Below, piece after piece: positions 34,816 through 45,238 of a stretch of 64,000 bases of DNA; position 1 is the stretch's first letter; the number at the start of each line of letters is the position of its first letter. The notes beneath the pieces are model-generated. The model was not told the origin of the DNA and did no database searches. It saw only the letters and a list, made by a program, of their open reading frames with translations. A program made the position numbers and the translations under genes. This stretch comes from Maratus speciosus (taxonomy: Eukaryota; Arthropoda; Arachnida; Araneae; Salticidae), in NCBI GenBank assembly GCA_963932465.1, contig OZ010791.1, positions 150,333,915 through 150,397,914 on the forward strand, in the 5' to 3' direction.

Positions 34816-35139
34816 TAATTTCAAAGAAATTGTCATACATGACGCATAATTGCATATGTTCATTTGTATTTTGACTCTTTTTCTGCCGCTATGTGCACTG
34901 CAATATGTGCCCAAGTTCTAATTATCTCCGTGAAATACTGAAATCGTAAAAAAAAAAAAAATAATAATAAATAATAATAATAAAAATCCAGTTTTTTAAT
35001 CTTTTGTATGTTTGTTTGATTTGTTTGGTACAGCTACAGATTGCAGCTTGATAAAATTAAGTTGATTTTTGTTGTGCTAGTGATAAGAATATTGGTTGCA
35101 CCTAAGACAAAAAAAAAAAAAAAAAAAAAAAAAAATTAA

Positions 35140-35711
35140 CAAATTACAACGATCATTTGGAAAATGATTTTTTCAAAGACTAAAATTTAAGACATAAAAA
35201 ATCGCACGGAGTTGATCATACATAACGTACGCCATGGATTAAACATTAACATTCCTGGACCCATCATGAACAAATTTTAAAAGAAATTTCAGTTTTACAA
35301 TTTTCGGTACTGTAAATTTTTAAACTTCTATGGAGCTGGTCATACATTACGTACGCCATGGATTAAACATTAATATTCCTGGACCAATTTTAAATGAAAT
35401 TTCATTTTTAAACTTCTAAACATCCCACAATATTACTTTTTATATCGTCGTACAGAGAAAAAAATGCATTTTTAATTGCAAACTGTTTGAAAGCTGTATC
35501 TCAATTTGTTTCTGAATTATTAATTTTTTTTGTAGTTTTTATTACTTTATTGTCATAGTGGCAACAAAAGTATGAAAGTAAAGGAAAAATACAGATTACT
35601 GTATAGACCAATCAGAAAACGAATAAAATGCGGGATTCAACTAATAAAACGCTTCAGATATGTTTTTGATTTCCTACCCTGACCGAGGACAATAACTATT
35701 TTTCCAAATGG
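35140..35711 (+). mobile_element. Family G TTAA-flanked element, copy 1
   Basis: TTAA at 35136-35139 and 35712-35715, interrupting the tandem duplication. Ends are CAAATTACAACGATCATTTGG and CCAAATGG, with subterminal CATTTGGAAAA mirrored by TTTTTCCAAATGG. A CATTACGTACGCCATGG-type block occurs twice inside (about 35225 and 35348). Other copies: 47540-48115 (reverse) and 51560-51800 (partial). Non-coding. Confidence 0.8.
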
Positions 35712-35826
35712 TTAATAAAAAAGTTGACTTTTCATAGTTTAAATAAATACAAACTATGATAATTTCTAATTTTAAGGAGCTTTATTTGAAAAATTTTATT
35801 TATGCATAAATGCAAAAAAATAAAAA

Positions 35827-36586
35827 TTATCTAAAAAAAGAAAAATAATAATAATAAAAAAAAAACATTTTTCTTTTTTAAATTCTTTTTCTCGTCGAAA
35901 GGGTCTAGCCGTCTCCACTTGACTATGCCGTTGGTAGATGACTACTTTTATGATAAAATAAATCACACAAAATCACAAAGAATTGGATTAACAAACAGAT
36001 ATAAACTTTGTGCGAATTAAATCATATTTTTTTTCTGTTTTCTTTCTCTTTACATTAATTAGCACTAAAATTACAACCATCATTCTATCTTTTCCTTTCT
36101 TTGCTTATTGTTGTACATTTACTGACGAACTGCATAACCTTCTGTTGATTTTAAAACCAGAAGACATCATTACTCCCTCATTAATTCTAGTTATTTTTCA
36201 TCAGTATTGCTTTTATTGTACAGGCTTAATAACAATCTATACTTGTTATACCGACGATATCGTATTATTTTACCAAATAATAGCTATTTTTAATAATATT
36301 TGATTAAAATTACTTATATTCAAAATATTTTTAACTAAAAATTCAAAGGCCTTTGAACCCAATCATTTCCAACTATGTTTATAAAGCTAAAGGAAAATAA
36401 CGAGATATTTAAAATAAATAAATGACCTTTTTTTTCTGGAAAGCCATCTTATTATTTCAAAAAAGCACGAATAAAACAAATTTATTTAAAGAAGATTCAA
36501 TGCATTTTAAATAAATCGAATTTTTAAAATAATTAGTTTTGTTTTTCAGGCAATTAGTTTTTATCAACACAAAAATTTATATTGTA
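35827..36586. other. Unassigned AT-rich sequence
   Basis: The only sizeable frame (36010-36303, 97 codons) is hydrophobic and AT-driven, without a recognised domain. No gene called. Confidence 0.35.
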
Positions 36587-37030
36587 CAATGGTGGCCAAA
36601 ATTGTGGACATTTTTTGAAATTTTCATGTTTTATAATTTTGTGTGCTTATAGAATATATTAATTTTCACTTAAATACAAATGTTTATATATCAAATTTAA
36701 GAAAATTTAATATAGAATTAAAGAAAAAAAAACAGAATTAAAATATCTGCATTACAAAAATGTTACGCTTACTTTAGTCTAAAATACAAACACAATTTGT
36801 CATGAATGCTGAAGTGTATTGTAATAAAAGCTTCCTAGCCAATCACAATGACTGTTCTGAGAACCAATCAAATGTCAGTAACTAAACTGTAGTATATTTT
36901 GATTTTTAAAAGGGGTATTTTGCTGTAATTAATTTTGGAGAAGGGTAACTAGTGTAACTAAATAGAATAATGTTTTTCTTTTTTTTTTTTAATATTTCTA
37001 TTTTTTTCTTAATGCAAATAATTTAAAACA

Positions 37031-37378
37031 ATGTCATCAACAACAAGAACTGATTGGACATCTACAAAAAGAAGCAGAATTGTCATATTGAGAGAAAATG
37101 GTCTCTCTTATTATGAAATTGCAAGACATGTTGGTGGATCAGTCACTTTATCTGGCATACGAAAGTTGTGCTTACGCTATGAAGAAACTAAATCAGTGAT
37201 AAATAAGGCAAGATCAGGCAGAACAAAATGCACAAGTGCTTCTGACGATAGAAAGATATGTCTTAAAGATAGAAGAATTTCATCAGATGCTGTTAGATGT
37301 GAAATGAATGCAATGAGTATTTCAGTTAAGTTCAAGAACAATAAGGAGAAGATTAGCAGGTTTTGGATTGAAAGGTAA
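37031..37378 (+). pseudogene. Tc1-like transposase, DNA-binding N-terminus
   Basis: A 115-codon frame opens with the paired helix-turn-helix of Tc1-type transposases: KRSRIVILRENGLSYYEIAR is the first recognition unit, followed by GGSVTLSGIRKLCLRYEET and RSGRTKCTSASDDRKI, the GRxR-like linker and the start of the second unit. It ends at a stop well short of the catalytic part. Downstream the reading shifts and two elements are inserted, so no full transposase can be made. The ATG lies about 440 bp from the left TIR, longer than many Tc1 leaders. Confidence 0.85.
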
Positions 37379-37500
37379 AATTTCGAGGAAAAACCATTTT
37401 AAAATCTTCAGCAACGCAAGGAATGAGTTCAGTAGACAAAAGAATACATTATTAATGCTTGGAAATTTTTCCAGAGAGAAACATTCGCCTTGTATACAAT

Positions 37501-37833
37501 ATGTCAAAGGAAAATCAAATTTCAAATTAATTGCTTAAAGGGCGCAAAGGCCAACCTAGCGAAAAAGATTCCATGCCGGGACTCGAACCCGAACCATCAG
37601 TATAGCGCACTGACATTCTACCGACGAAGCCCCATAGAACGATACCCAGCCTGGACCTTCTTACTATTACAGGTTGGCAAGGCTACAAACGCTATGGAAG
37701 CAAAATGGAATATTTTCCGTAAGCCACAGACATGGGGCAAACACGAAACTGATGACCCGGGTTCGAGTCCGGCATGGAAGGTTGGCGTTTGCGCCTTTTA
37801 AGTAATTAATTTGAAATTTGATTTTCATTTGAT
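37501..37833. mobile_element. Foldback element with tRNA-like arms
   Basis: The element interrupts the Tc1 transposase. Left TCAAAGGAAAATCAAATTTC is mirrored by GAAATTTGATTTTCATTTGA on the right; further in, GGCGCAAAGGCCAACC mirrors GGTTGGCGTTTGCGCC. Each arm then carries a B-box-like T-arm: GGACTCGAACC (minus-sense) near 37577 and GGTTCGAGTCC near 37760. On the minus strand the left arm also has an A-box-like TCGGTAGAATGTC. The centre, about 100 bp, is unique. No TSD was defined with confidence. Confidence 0.8.
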
Positions 37834-37921
37834 ATAAGAATGCATTAATTGGTCAGAAAATCAGTGGAAGCAGATAATCTGGAGCGATGAGAGTAAAATA
37901 TCGCTCTTTGGTAGTGATGGA

Positions 37922-38679
37922 CAGTGTCGCCAACTTATATGGTCCCTTGGGGCCCATATAAGTCCTTGGGGCCCATATAAGTCCTTGGGGCCCATAAGTC
38001 CTTGGGGCCCATATACCCACCCAATAATTTGCTCGTACCCCACCCGATTTACATTTCTATTATGATACTTGTTTATTTTCCAGTCGCTGAAAAAATAATT
38101 CTGCCATTGAAAATCATTTTGTGTGAAAACACAGTAAGGATAGCAGTAACAGGCAAACAGGATCCTATCCTAACCCAACTCCTTTAACTTAACCCAAATA
38201 ATCCAATTAAAATATTACTGTCACTATATGATAGAGATGGCAGTGAATGGTTCCAATGTATAGATGTACTTCGCTGAGAAGTTCTCTGTGAATACATTCA
38301 GACTCACCCTTTTTATGTGTTAAATCTAACTTTATAGTCTAAATTAGCAAATTAGACTGTTTTCAAATAGAGATTGGCTCTTTTCTGACACATCTGTGAA
38401 TTTATTTAAACTGATTTTTGATATGCGTCATTTTTTATTTCTTTGAGTTTTAATTTGTCTATTTATTCATTGTATGATAGTACAGTCCATGGAATGAAGA
38501 ACTCATATGAAAATATAACTTAATAAAAACACAGTTTTATATTCTGTTTTAAAAAATTCTATCTTCACTATTGTAACTTTTCCATCCATCTCCTTATCCT
38601 CAAAGAAAACAAAATGCTCAAGCCATTTTAACTTAAAAAGTTGAGCCTACCCAATATTTTTCAAAAGTTGGCGCCACTG
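37922..38679. mobile_element. hAT-type MITE with 8-bp TSD
   Basis: Left CAGTGTCGCCAACTT and right AAGTTGGCGCCACTG are inverted. The flanks GTGATGGA (37914-37921) and GTGATGGT (38680-38687) are an 8-bp duplication with one mismatch, splitting the Tc1 coding phrase FGSDG from LKYVRR exactly. CAGTG ends and 8-bp TSDs fit hAT. Near the left end, a unit of CCTTGGGGCCCATATAAG is repeated four times (about 37945-38020). No transposase. Confidence 0.92.
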
Positions 38680-38687
38680 GTGATGGT

Positions 38688-39060
38688 CTAAAATATGTGA
38701 GACGTAGAGTAGAGGAAGAGCTGCATCCTGATTGCATTGAAGCAATTACAAAAGACCCAGCAAATGTCAGGATTTGGGCTCGCATGTCTGCAGATGATGT
38801 GGGCCGCATTCAAGTGATTGATAGCATTCTGGATGCAAAAAATACATTAAAACTGTCCTATAACCAAAATTTATACCCTCCACCAGGCATTTCTTCCCCA
38901 ATTAAATACCATTTAAACTTCAGCAGGATTCAGCTCCATGCTTTACGGCAAAAATATGCAAAGAATGGTTCAAAAATAAAAGCATACAATTGTAACCCTG
39001 GCCAGGAAACAGCACTGATCTGAATCCAATAGAAAACTTGTGGCGACGTTTGAATTTCCT
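38688..39060 (+). pseudogene. Tc1-like transposase, catalytic C-terminal part
   Basis: Continues the catalytic domain that started upstream of the hAT insertion with IIWSDESKISLFGSDG (first D, about 37890). Here RRRVEEELHPDCI is not typical of every Tc1 but is followed by the expected blocks: a QDSAP segment with the second D (about 38930) and STDLNPIENLWRRL with the third acidic residue (about 39013-39045). The frame between has stops and shifts (for example around ATTGTAACCCTGGCC). It is a dead gene. Confidence 0.8.
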
Positions 39061-39102
39061 TGACGTTTTGATGAAGTTTTAATTAACTTTTACATTTTTA
39101 CA

Positions 39103-39348
39103 GTGTCAGTTCTAGTATTTATTTATGTATTCACTCTCCGAAATTTTGTGGAGGGTTGAATTAACTTTTGGTGTTACTTGAAGTAGCTGCAACAATAAGA
39201 GGGTGAAATTTCGTTCCAATATTTATAGCTATGACACAACCAGAGCTCTAAACTTTTTGAGATGAGATTTCACCATCGTATGTTTGCAATTACCGCAGCA
39301 CCAAAAGTTGATTCATCCAGCACAAAATTTTTAACAGTGATTTTATGA
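39103..39348. mobile_element. Small inverted-repeat element
   Basis: AACTTTTGGTGTTACTTG near 39165-39180 and, inverted, GCACCAAAAGTTGATTC near 39297; ACAAAATTT blocks are mirrored farther out. About 245 bp, non-coding. Class unknown. Confidence 0.5.
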
Positions 39349-39477
39349 TGTAGGACTTTAATTCAATTTCATAATTTTCTCAGAATTCCTCATTTATATA
39401 TCAACATTCAGTAATTTATAGAATATGTAATTATGTAGCAAATGATGACAAATGCACACAATATTAAGGGTGTACTC

Positions 39478-39881
39478 AAATTCGAACTGCTTATTTTCTG
39501 ACTCATTTTTAAATTAATTTTAATCCTGAAACGCATCCAATTGACAGATTCTCTTATTCAGAAACTATATAATGTACCATGCTTATCGATTTTTTGATAA
39601 AGGTAGAATATATTGCAAAAAATGCTGTCGAAGTTGGCGTTTTGAACCGGATCTCTCGAAGCGAGAGAGCTGGGAACGAAAAAAAGTGTCATACTGAGAA
39701 AATAAATCTTTATAAGTCAGCTTCTAATTAATTGAGCGAAAAATGAAAACGCACGGCCGCTTATCTATACTTTTCAAATCCCGTCAGCAAGTTTCCTGTT
39801 TTACCTTTAAAAATGAGTCTGAAAACGTGTCCGAAAATTTCGAGCTGTTGAGCGTGGAAAAATATTCTTTTGAATACCGAA
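39478..39881 (-). mobile_element. Family B MITE, copy 3
   Basis: TTAA at 39474-39477 and 39882-39885. Reverse orientation (GGGTGTACTCAAATTCG start). The right end is slightly decayed (TTTGAATACCGAA). Confidence 0.88.
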
Positions 39882-39890
39882 TTAAGTTGC

Positions 39891-39925
39891 ACTTTTTATT
39901 TATTTATTTATTTATTTATTTATTT
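39891..39925 (+). repeat. (TTTA)n microsatellite
   Basis: About eight TTTA units right beside the family B border. Confidence 0.9.
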
Positions 39926-40099
39926 TGTAGATTATGTGGCTTTTGAAATTTGTATGTTGGGATTTTGTGTGAGGTTTGCTTGTAGTCTTATTAGTCTTAT
40001 GTGGTTTTAATATACTCGTTACAAATCCACATAAAATACATTCCAAAATGATACATTCTCCTTTGAATTTTTTCAATTTCTTTGAAATTTCTGCTGTGT

Positions 40100-40258
40100 T
40101 ATTTGCTATTTTCTACACTTACCTCTCACTCGCATTCACCTCATCATTCTTTATAAACATCATGACCTCTTTCGCCGTTTTTTATAAAACAGGATAAACT
40201 ACAGAATCCCACATTACAATTTTGCTACTAGCGGACTAACAATAGCGGACTCAAACGC

Positions 40259-40303
<45 letters not shown>

Positions 40304-40885
40304 CTTACGAAGAAAAGCTAGTGGATAGACAAAATAGAAAATAGTCAAGCGGTGTCAAAAATTAATTTTTAAAGATATCTTTTTCTTTTCATCCCGAGAA
40401 ACAGAAAACTTTACCACTTTCATTTTTAACTGTCAGGTTTTCCATCTTCCGAATCAAGGTTTTAAAATTCTAGGTTAAATAATCCATCATCATCTTCATG
40501 ACATTATCATTCTGAGTTCAATATTTACTCTCTAAACTTGTTTGTTTGTAGAATGTATTCATAAAACAAATACTGACGGATTAACGAGCATAACTATTTT
40601 TTTTTCTTGTTGTTGCTATTTAAGAGGCTTCGTTGTTTTAAAATTGCGTTTTAAAGCTAGCACTGAGCCTACTAAACATATTCTAAAATTAAACGACTCT
40701 TTCAAACTTTTCTAATTTGCTGTTTCAGCGTTTCGATCACCCGCCTCCTACCCCTCGACTTCACATTCATCCCATCATTCTTTATTCAGATCGCATGATC
40801 TCTCTCGCCCGCTTATTTATTAAAACGGGCAAAACTTCAGACTCACGCACTCATTACAGCTCTGCCCAGATAGCGGACATTTGAA
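40100..40885 (+). repeat. Direct duplication, about 150 bp, 640 bp apart
   Basis: A block around TCATCATTCTTTATAAACATC (40140) with CTACTAGCGGACT (40225) is repeated around ATCATTCTTTATTCAGATCG (40778) with GATAGCGGACATTTG (40870). A 43-base poly-T run lies between, at about 40261-40303. Function unknown. Confidence 0.65.
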
Positions 40886-41153
40886 CTTGCAACTATTCCC
40901 ATATATCCGGCATACAGAATGTATGGGCCGGCGAGAATATTGCACGCATACCGTTTCGCCCAAATGGTCGATTTAGATGGATATGAAGAGCAGTGTTTCC
41001 TGCTAAATTCAGAGGCAGAATATCAGGCCTGGGTGTAAAGGAATTATATTCAGAAACTATTTTCTTGCTGTACACGATTTTCGATTTCATTTTATTGGTT
41101 GGTGTAAGAGGTAACATCACTTATCGGTTCAAATTTTTTTCCCCTTTTGTCCT
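40886..41153 (-). other. Unexplained less AT-rich stretch
   Basis: A minus-strand frame of 75 codons (40893-41120) includes LNLAGNTALHIHLNRPFG, more complex than the surrounding AT-driven frames, but I cannot name a domain and see no gene structure. Confidence 0.25.
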
Positions 41154-41157
41154 TTAA

Positions 41158-41500
41158 GAGTGTACTCAAAAAAATATTTTTCCACTCTGAACAGTTCGAA
41201 ATCTTCTGACACATTTTCAGACTCATTTTTAACTGTGAAAACATGAAACTTTCTGACGTGATTTTTGAAGAGATGTATAAGCGGCTTTGTACTTTCATTT
41301 TTCACTCAAATAATTAGAACTTGATTTATAAATAATTATTTTCTCAGTATGACCCCTTTTTTCGTTAATAGCTCTCTCGCTTCGGGAAATTCGATTCAAA
41401 ACGCCAATTTTGACAGCATTTTTTGCAATATATTCTGCCTTTATCAAAAAATCGACATACACGGCACATTATATAGTTTCTGAGTAAGAGAATCTGCCAG
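41158..41500 (+). mobile_element. Family B MITE, copy 4, right end lost
   Basis: TTAA at 41154-41157, start GAGTGTACTCAAAAAAATA, and typical B body to GAGAATCTGCCAG at about 41500, where it breaks off. Confidence 0.85.
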
Positions 41501-42714
41501 CAATTTTGGAGCTATAGAAGCAGAGCGCGCCACAGCTAGTAAATAATAGCAAAAATATTTACTTGTTTATTATTTCCAAAATCAGTGGACAACTTGATAT
41601 TTTTAAAACTTCCGGGGTGGAATGTCATCGCCCCCCTGGCCACTCCCTGAATTCAACACTTATTATAGAGCCCTTCTACTATTGTGCAAGGTTTATAAAT
41701 TTAAATATACATTTATTAAATTTCAGTTGAATCGAAAAATACAAACTGATCTACGAATAATGAATTAAAAAGTTGAATAAAATATTTTTGCATTAATGAT
41801 TTTTAAATCAATATTTTAAAAGATATATATTGCATTTCTCTCAAGATGAAAACCAGTGAGGTAAAGGGGAGAAGCTGGCCAATTATGGAAAAATGACAAA
41901 AAAAAACAAGAAATTAGAAATTGGAAATTAGAAAGGGATTGTCATTAAAAATCTGCACCTATCATCAACAAAATTTATTGATGCACCAGCAAAGAATCAA
42001 AATATATTTTTATAAACAAAAACTTATAGTTATTTATTAATTTAATAATAGGTGCGTAAATAATTTGATCGTAAATTATAACAGCTATGAAAGCTAATTG
42101 ACAACACAATAAAATTATAGTGGCAATCAAATTATGTTTTCAGTTTAAGAGATGGGAAAAAAACTTGTTAGATTGCTTTTTGAAATGCTATTTTTTATGT
42201 CAAGAAATAGCAATTAGTTTTAGTCTCTATATTATTTCTGCATAAGCTTGTACATTGATTTCCCTAAATGCAAGGAACACATGCTTTTAATATCTGCGAG
42301 TAAGACATATATATTTCACATATCCTTAAATTTATTTTTTATTGAACATTTTTGTCAAAGTCTTGCTAAAAGTTTGGTATCAATGTATTCAATAATACAT
42401 TTATCAGTTTAATTACGTCTAGAATGACGTTGGCGTAATTTTGAGCTATTTTCTTTTCTTTCTTATCGTCTTCTTCTTTTTTTCGTTATTTTGAAAAAAA
42501 AAAAAATTATGAAAATCCAATACGCTACACATATTATATATATTCATTTATTTTTATTTTATTTTTTGCTTGAATACAATGCCTATAAATGATGCAATAG
42601 CCATAAATCGAATTAATTGTTAGCCATGACCACAAACCACACACTCACAGGAAAGAAATATATACGCAATTTTCAATCAAAAGCATAAAAACATGTTCCC
42701 ATTCACGAAATTCT
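41501..42714. other. Unassigned AT-rich sequence
   Basis: No gene or repeat recognised. Confidence 0.4.
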
Positions 42715-43310
42715 GCCTCCTTTGACTCGACAAAAACTCTTCAGACCCAATCTGACCAACAGACCAAACGATTTTCCGAATCACGTTCACACAACCCCAT
42801 GCCCCCAACGTTCGTGCTCCTTTCTCTCCCCTCTATCCCGCACATTTCCTGCGAACGCTCCACGTTTCCACTCATTAAACATGCAAACTCTTCCAAAACC
42901 GAACCTGGAGCACGCACAGCACATTCAGTGGACACCCGAGAACGCAACCCCAACCGAAAAATGAACCAGCTGATAAATTCCTCCCAAACTCCGAACGTCG
43001 GGGGTGGTGTGCACAAGAGGGTGGTCGGCGAACGAACTAACGATCCCATTTCCGGGATAGGGCGGCACTTTCCAGTCGGTTGCGCGAAAGGGAATAGTGT
43101 AGGGGGAAGGTGAATTCGGAAAAGAGATTGACGCGGCAAAGAGAAGGATTTTTATTTTTTTCATTTTATGTTTGATTTTTTAGTGGTATTTCTCTTTCCC
43201 TGTTCGTGTTCCATTTCCAGCGGGAGGATTTTGAGAGGGTTGCAGTGGTGGAGTTGTTTATCGCCCTTTGGCAATTTTACCCCCTTTTGAAGTTAACTGA
43301 GCTGTGAAGT
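42715..43310. promoter_or_regulatory. GC-richer, CpG-containing island
   Basis: The base composition changes abruptly from AT-rich to roughly balanced, with many CG dinucleotides (for example AACGTCGGGGGTGG and GGTCGGCGAACG). Several overlapping frames stay open on both strands (42722-43164), as expected from high GC rather than from coding. It could be a promoter, a 5' UTR or an exon of a host gene outside the window, or a GC-rich repeat. Confidence 0.4.
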
Positions 43311-44247
43311 GTCTCTGAAGTGGACGGATAGCGGAGAACTTTTTGATCCGACAAATAGTTGGGTCTAGATCCGCGCAGACGATTTTTTTTTCTTTCTCTT
43401 TTTCAGTTTTTATAAGGTGGAATGATGAGATGAACTGAAGTAATGATTTTTTGAGGCTTCTGTTTCCACTTATTACTATTTTGAACTCAGCTATCTGGAA
43501 TACTTAGAGAGTAGGCAAAAACAAGTTCAAAAGTCTATAAGTTTCGCCATCAGAGAATCAGTAAGGATATGCAAACATTAGTTTTTAATTTTGGTCTGTA
43601 GTGATTGGTTGAGGATGAGAAAAAAAAAAAAAAGGCAATAATTTGTTGGACTTGTAGAATGTGGAAAAAAGGCAAGAGGAAGAATTACTGAATTTTAGCT
43701 TCAGATTTTTCTGTAAAGTAAACGATGTGAGCTGTAATTCCTGTTGCATAAAAAAAAAAGAAGAAGGAAATGCTAAAAAATAAAGAAACTGAAAATAAAA
43801 AATAAAGAAAAGGGAGTAAAAAAGGGAAAAAAACCAAACTGATGAAAACAGATGCCAGCGCATTATATCTTGAGATATAATATAAGCGATTGCTGTTTTA
43901 TGATGACATTTCTCGGGCTTTCGCGTCCGGAAATTTGGCTCAAAACGCCAAGACAGCATTTACTGAAAGATCCTTAATAGCTTAGGAAGCATGTTTTGCC
44001 TTTATTGAAATATGTAAAACGCTTTTCGATTCGATAGTATATGTTAATTTTATGCAAATACCATAAAAATAAATGTGCTTTAAAGTAGCCTATTTCAATA
44101 TAGGACTATCCCAGAATTCCAACGTATTTCTTCACATCTCTTTCGACAAAAATGTCAAAAACAGCGCATTAAAATAAGTAGAATACGACATAACACAGAA
44201 ATACGATTTATATGTATAATACATTACTTTAGTGTATAATGCATCTC
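43311..44247. other. Unassigned sequence with a family A relic
   Basis: At about 43875-43975 a decayed family A middle is visible (CTTTCGCGTCCGGAAATTTGG, then CTCAAAACGCC). The rest is unassigned. Confidence 0.5.
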
Positions 44248-44697
44248 ACTCATGCGCAAACATCCGCTCGCTAATATTAATCAAACGGGAGTTTTTTTAA
44301 ATATCTCGTTTGCATTTCAGTATCTTTGAAGGATTTTTTTCGAATTGGACAACTGTGGTCGACCTTCACAAAGGCCATTTTTCCCTTTTTCGATTTTTTT
44401 TAAATAGTTTTTTTGTTTTTGTTTCTCATTCTCTCTCTTTTTTTTTTTTTTTTTTTTTTTTCAAAGGATATTTTTGTTTTAGAAAAGGTTTAGTAAGTGA
44501 ATGTATCCTCATAAGAAAAACTACAAATAAAAAAAGTAAAAAACTGCCTTTGTAGACATCGACCTCTGGTATCTAATGCATAAAGAAAGAAAAGTCATTT
44601 AAAAATATTGAAATGCAAACGAGATAATAAAAAAATATATTCTCCCGTAGGATTAACACTAACGACTGGATGTTTTCGCATGAGTGAAGTAGCCATT
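44248..44697. mobile_element. Family C long-TIR MITE, copy 2
   Basis: Inverted arms of about 90 bp: left TCACTCATGCGCAAACATCC and TATCTCGTTTGCATTTCAGT, right ATTGAAATGCAAACGAGAT and GGATGTTTTCGCATGAGTGA. The interior has a T-rich run at about 44438-44461. It shares arms and interior with 10433-10716. No TSD identified. Confidence 0.82.
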
Positions 44698-45230
44698 TAA
44701 TGTAACTTATCATATGTAAGCGGAACTTTGCGATACAAAAATATCGCTTTGACTAAAGCTTGCATGAAGCAACTTCGGATATCGGTTCGACAAGAAATTT
44801 CTATGACACAATTTAAAATTACCCCGAATATTTTTCTATTCTATTAGCTACAAGGATATTCATTTTTGAAATTTTCCTAATAAAGATGCGATGTCAAATT
44901 TAGTCATCAAATTGAAATGTTTACCGCCAATCTCGACAAGGCAATCGGAAATCATTATATAAGCTATCGAAACCTGTAAAACTGGTTTTGCCGCATCAAG
45001 TATAACGACGCGGAGAAGAAATTCTGAAATCCCAACAAGAAACTCGGAGTTAGCCGATTATCATTTTCCTCTTTATTTCAAAGAACTAACTGCATTAAGT
45101 GTCATGATATGAGGAATTCTCAAAAAAATTTTAACTTTCAGGAATAAAAATCTGGTGAAATTAAATTTAATAAAAAAAAAACATTTAAAGAAAAAATAGT
45201 CAGCAGCGAAATTCTTTTAATTTAACTGAG
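44698..45230. other. Unassigned AT-rich sequence
   Basis: No gene or repeat recognised. Confidence 0.4.
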
Positions 45231-45238
45231 GTTTAAAT

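Larger units (their letters stand above)
34091..35826 (+). repeat. Tandem duplication, copy 2 (with three insertions)
   Basis: Matches 33540-34045 in three pieces: about 34091-34217, 34816-35135 and 35716-35826. The gaps are filled by family B (34218-34633), a pogo-like MITE (34640-34815) and family G (35140-35711). Confidence 0.88.
36587..39080 (+). mobile_element. Tc1-like transposon, interrupted and 3'-decayed
   Basis: Left end CAATGGTGGCCAAAATTGTG follows a TA at 36585-36586, a typical Tc1/mariner end. Transposase remnants follow on the plus strand at 37031-37378, 37380-37500, 37834-37913 and 38680-39060, separated by two inserted elements. No matching right TIR was found. Confidence 0.85.

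Noticed and set aside
36010..36303. 97-codon hydrophobic frame containing YTDDIVLFYQ, resembling an RT YxDD box
   Set aside because: The surrounding residues do not match any reverse transcriptase, and the frame is AT-driven hydrophobic sequence.
42722..43164. Overlapping frames on both strands in the GC-richer island as coding exons
   Set aside because: Simultaneous openness on both strands is expected from GC-rich sequence lacking stop triplets; none of the peptides shows a domain.
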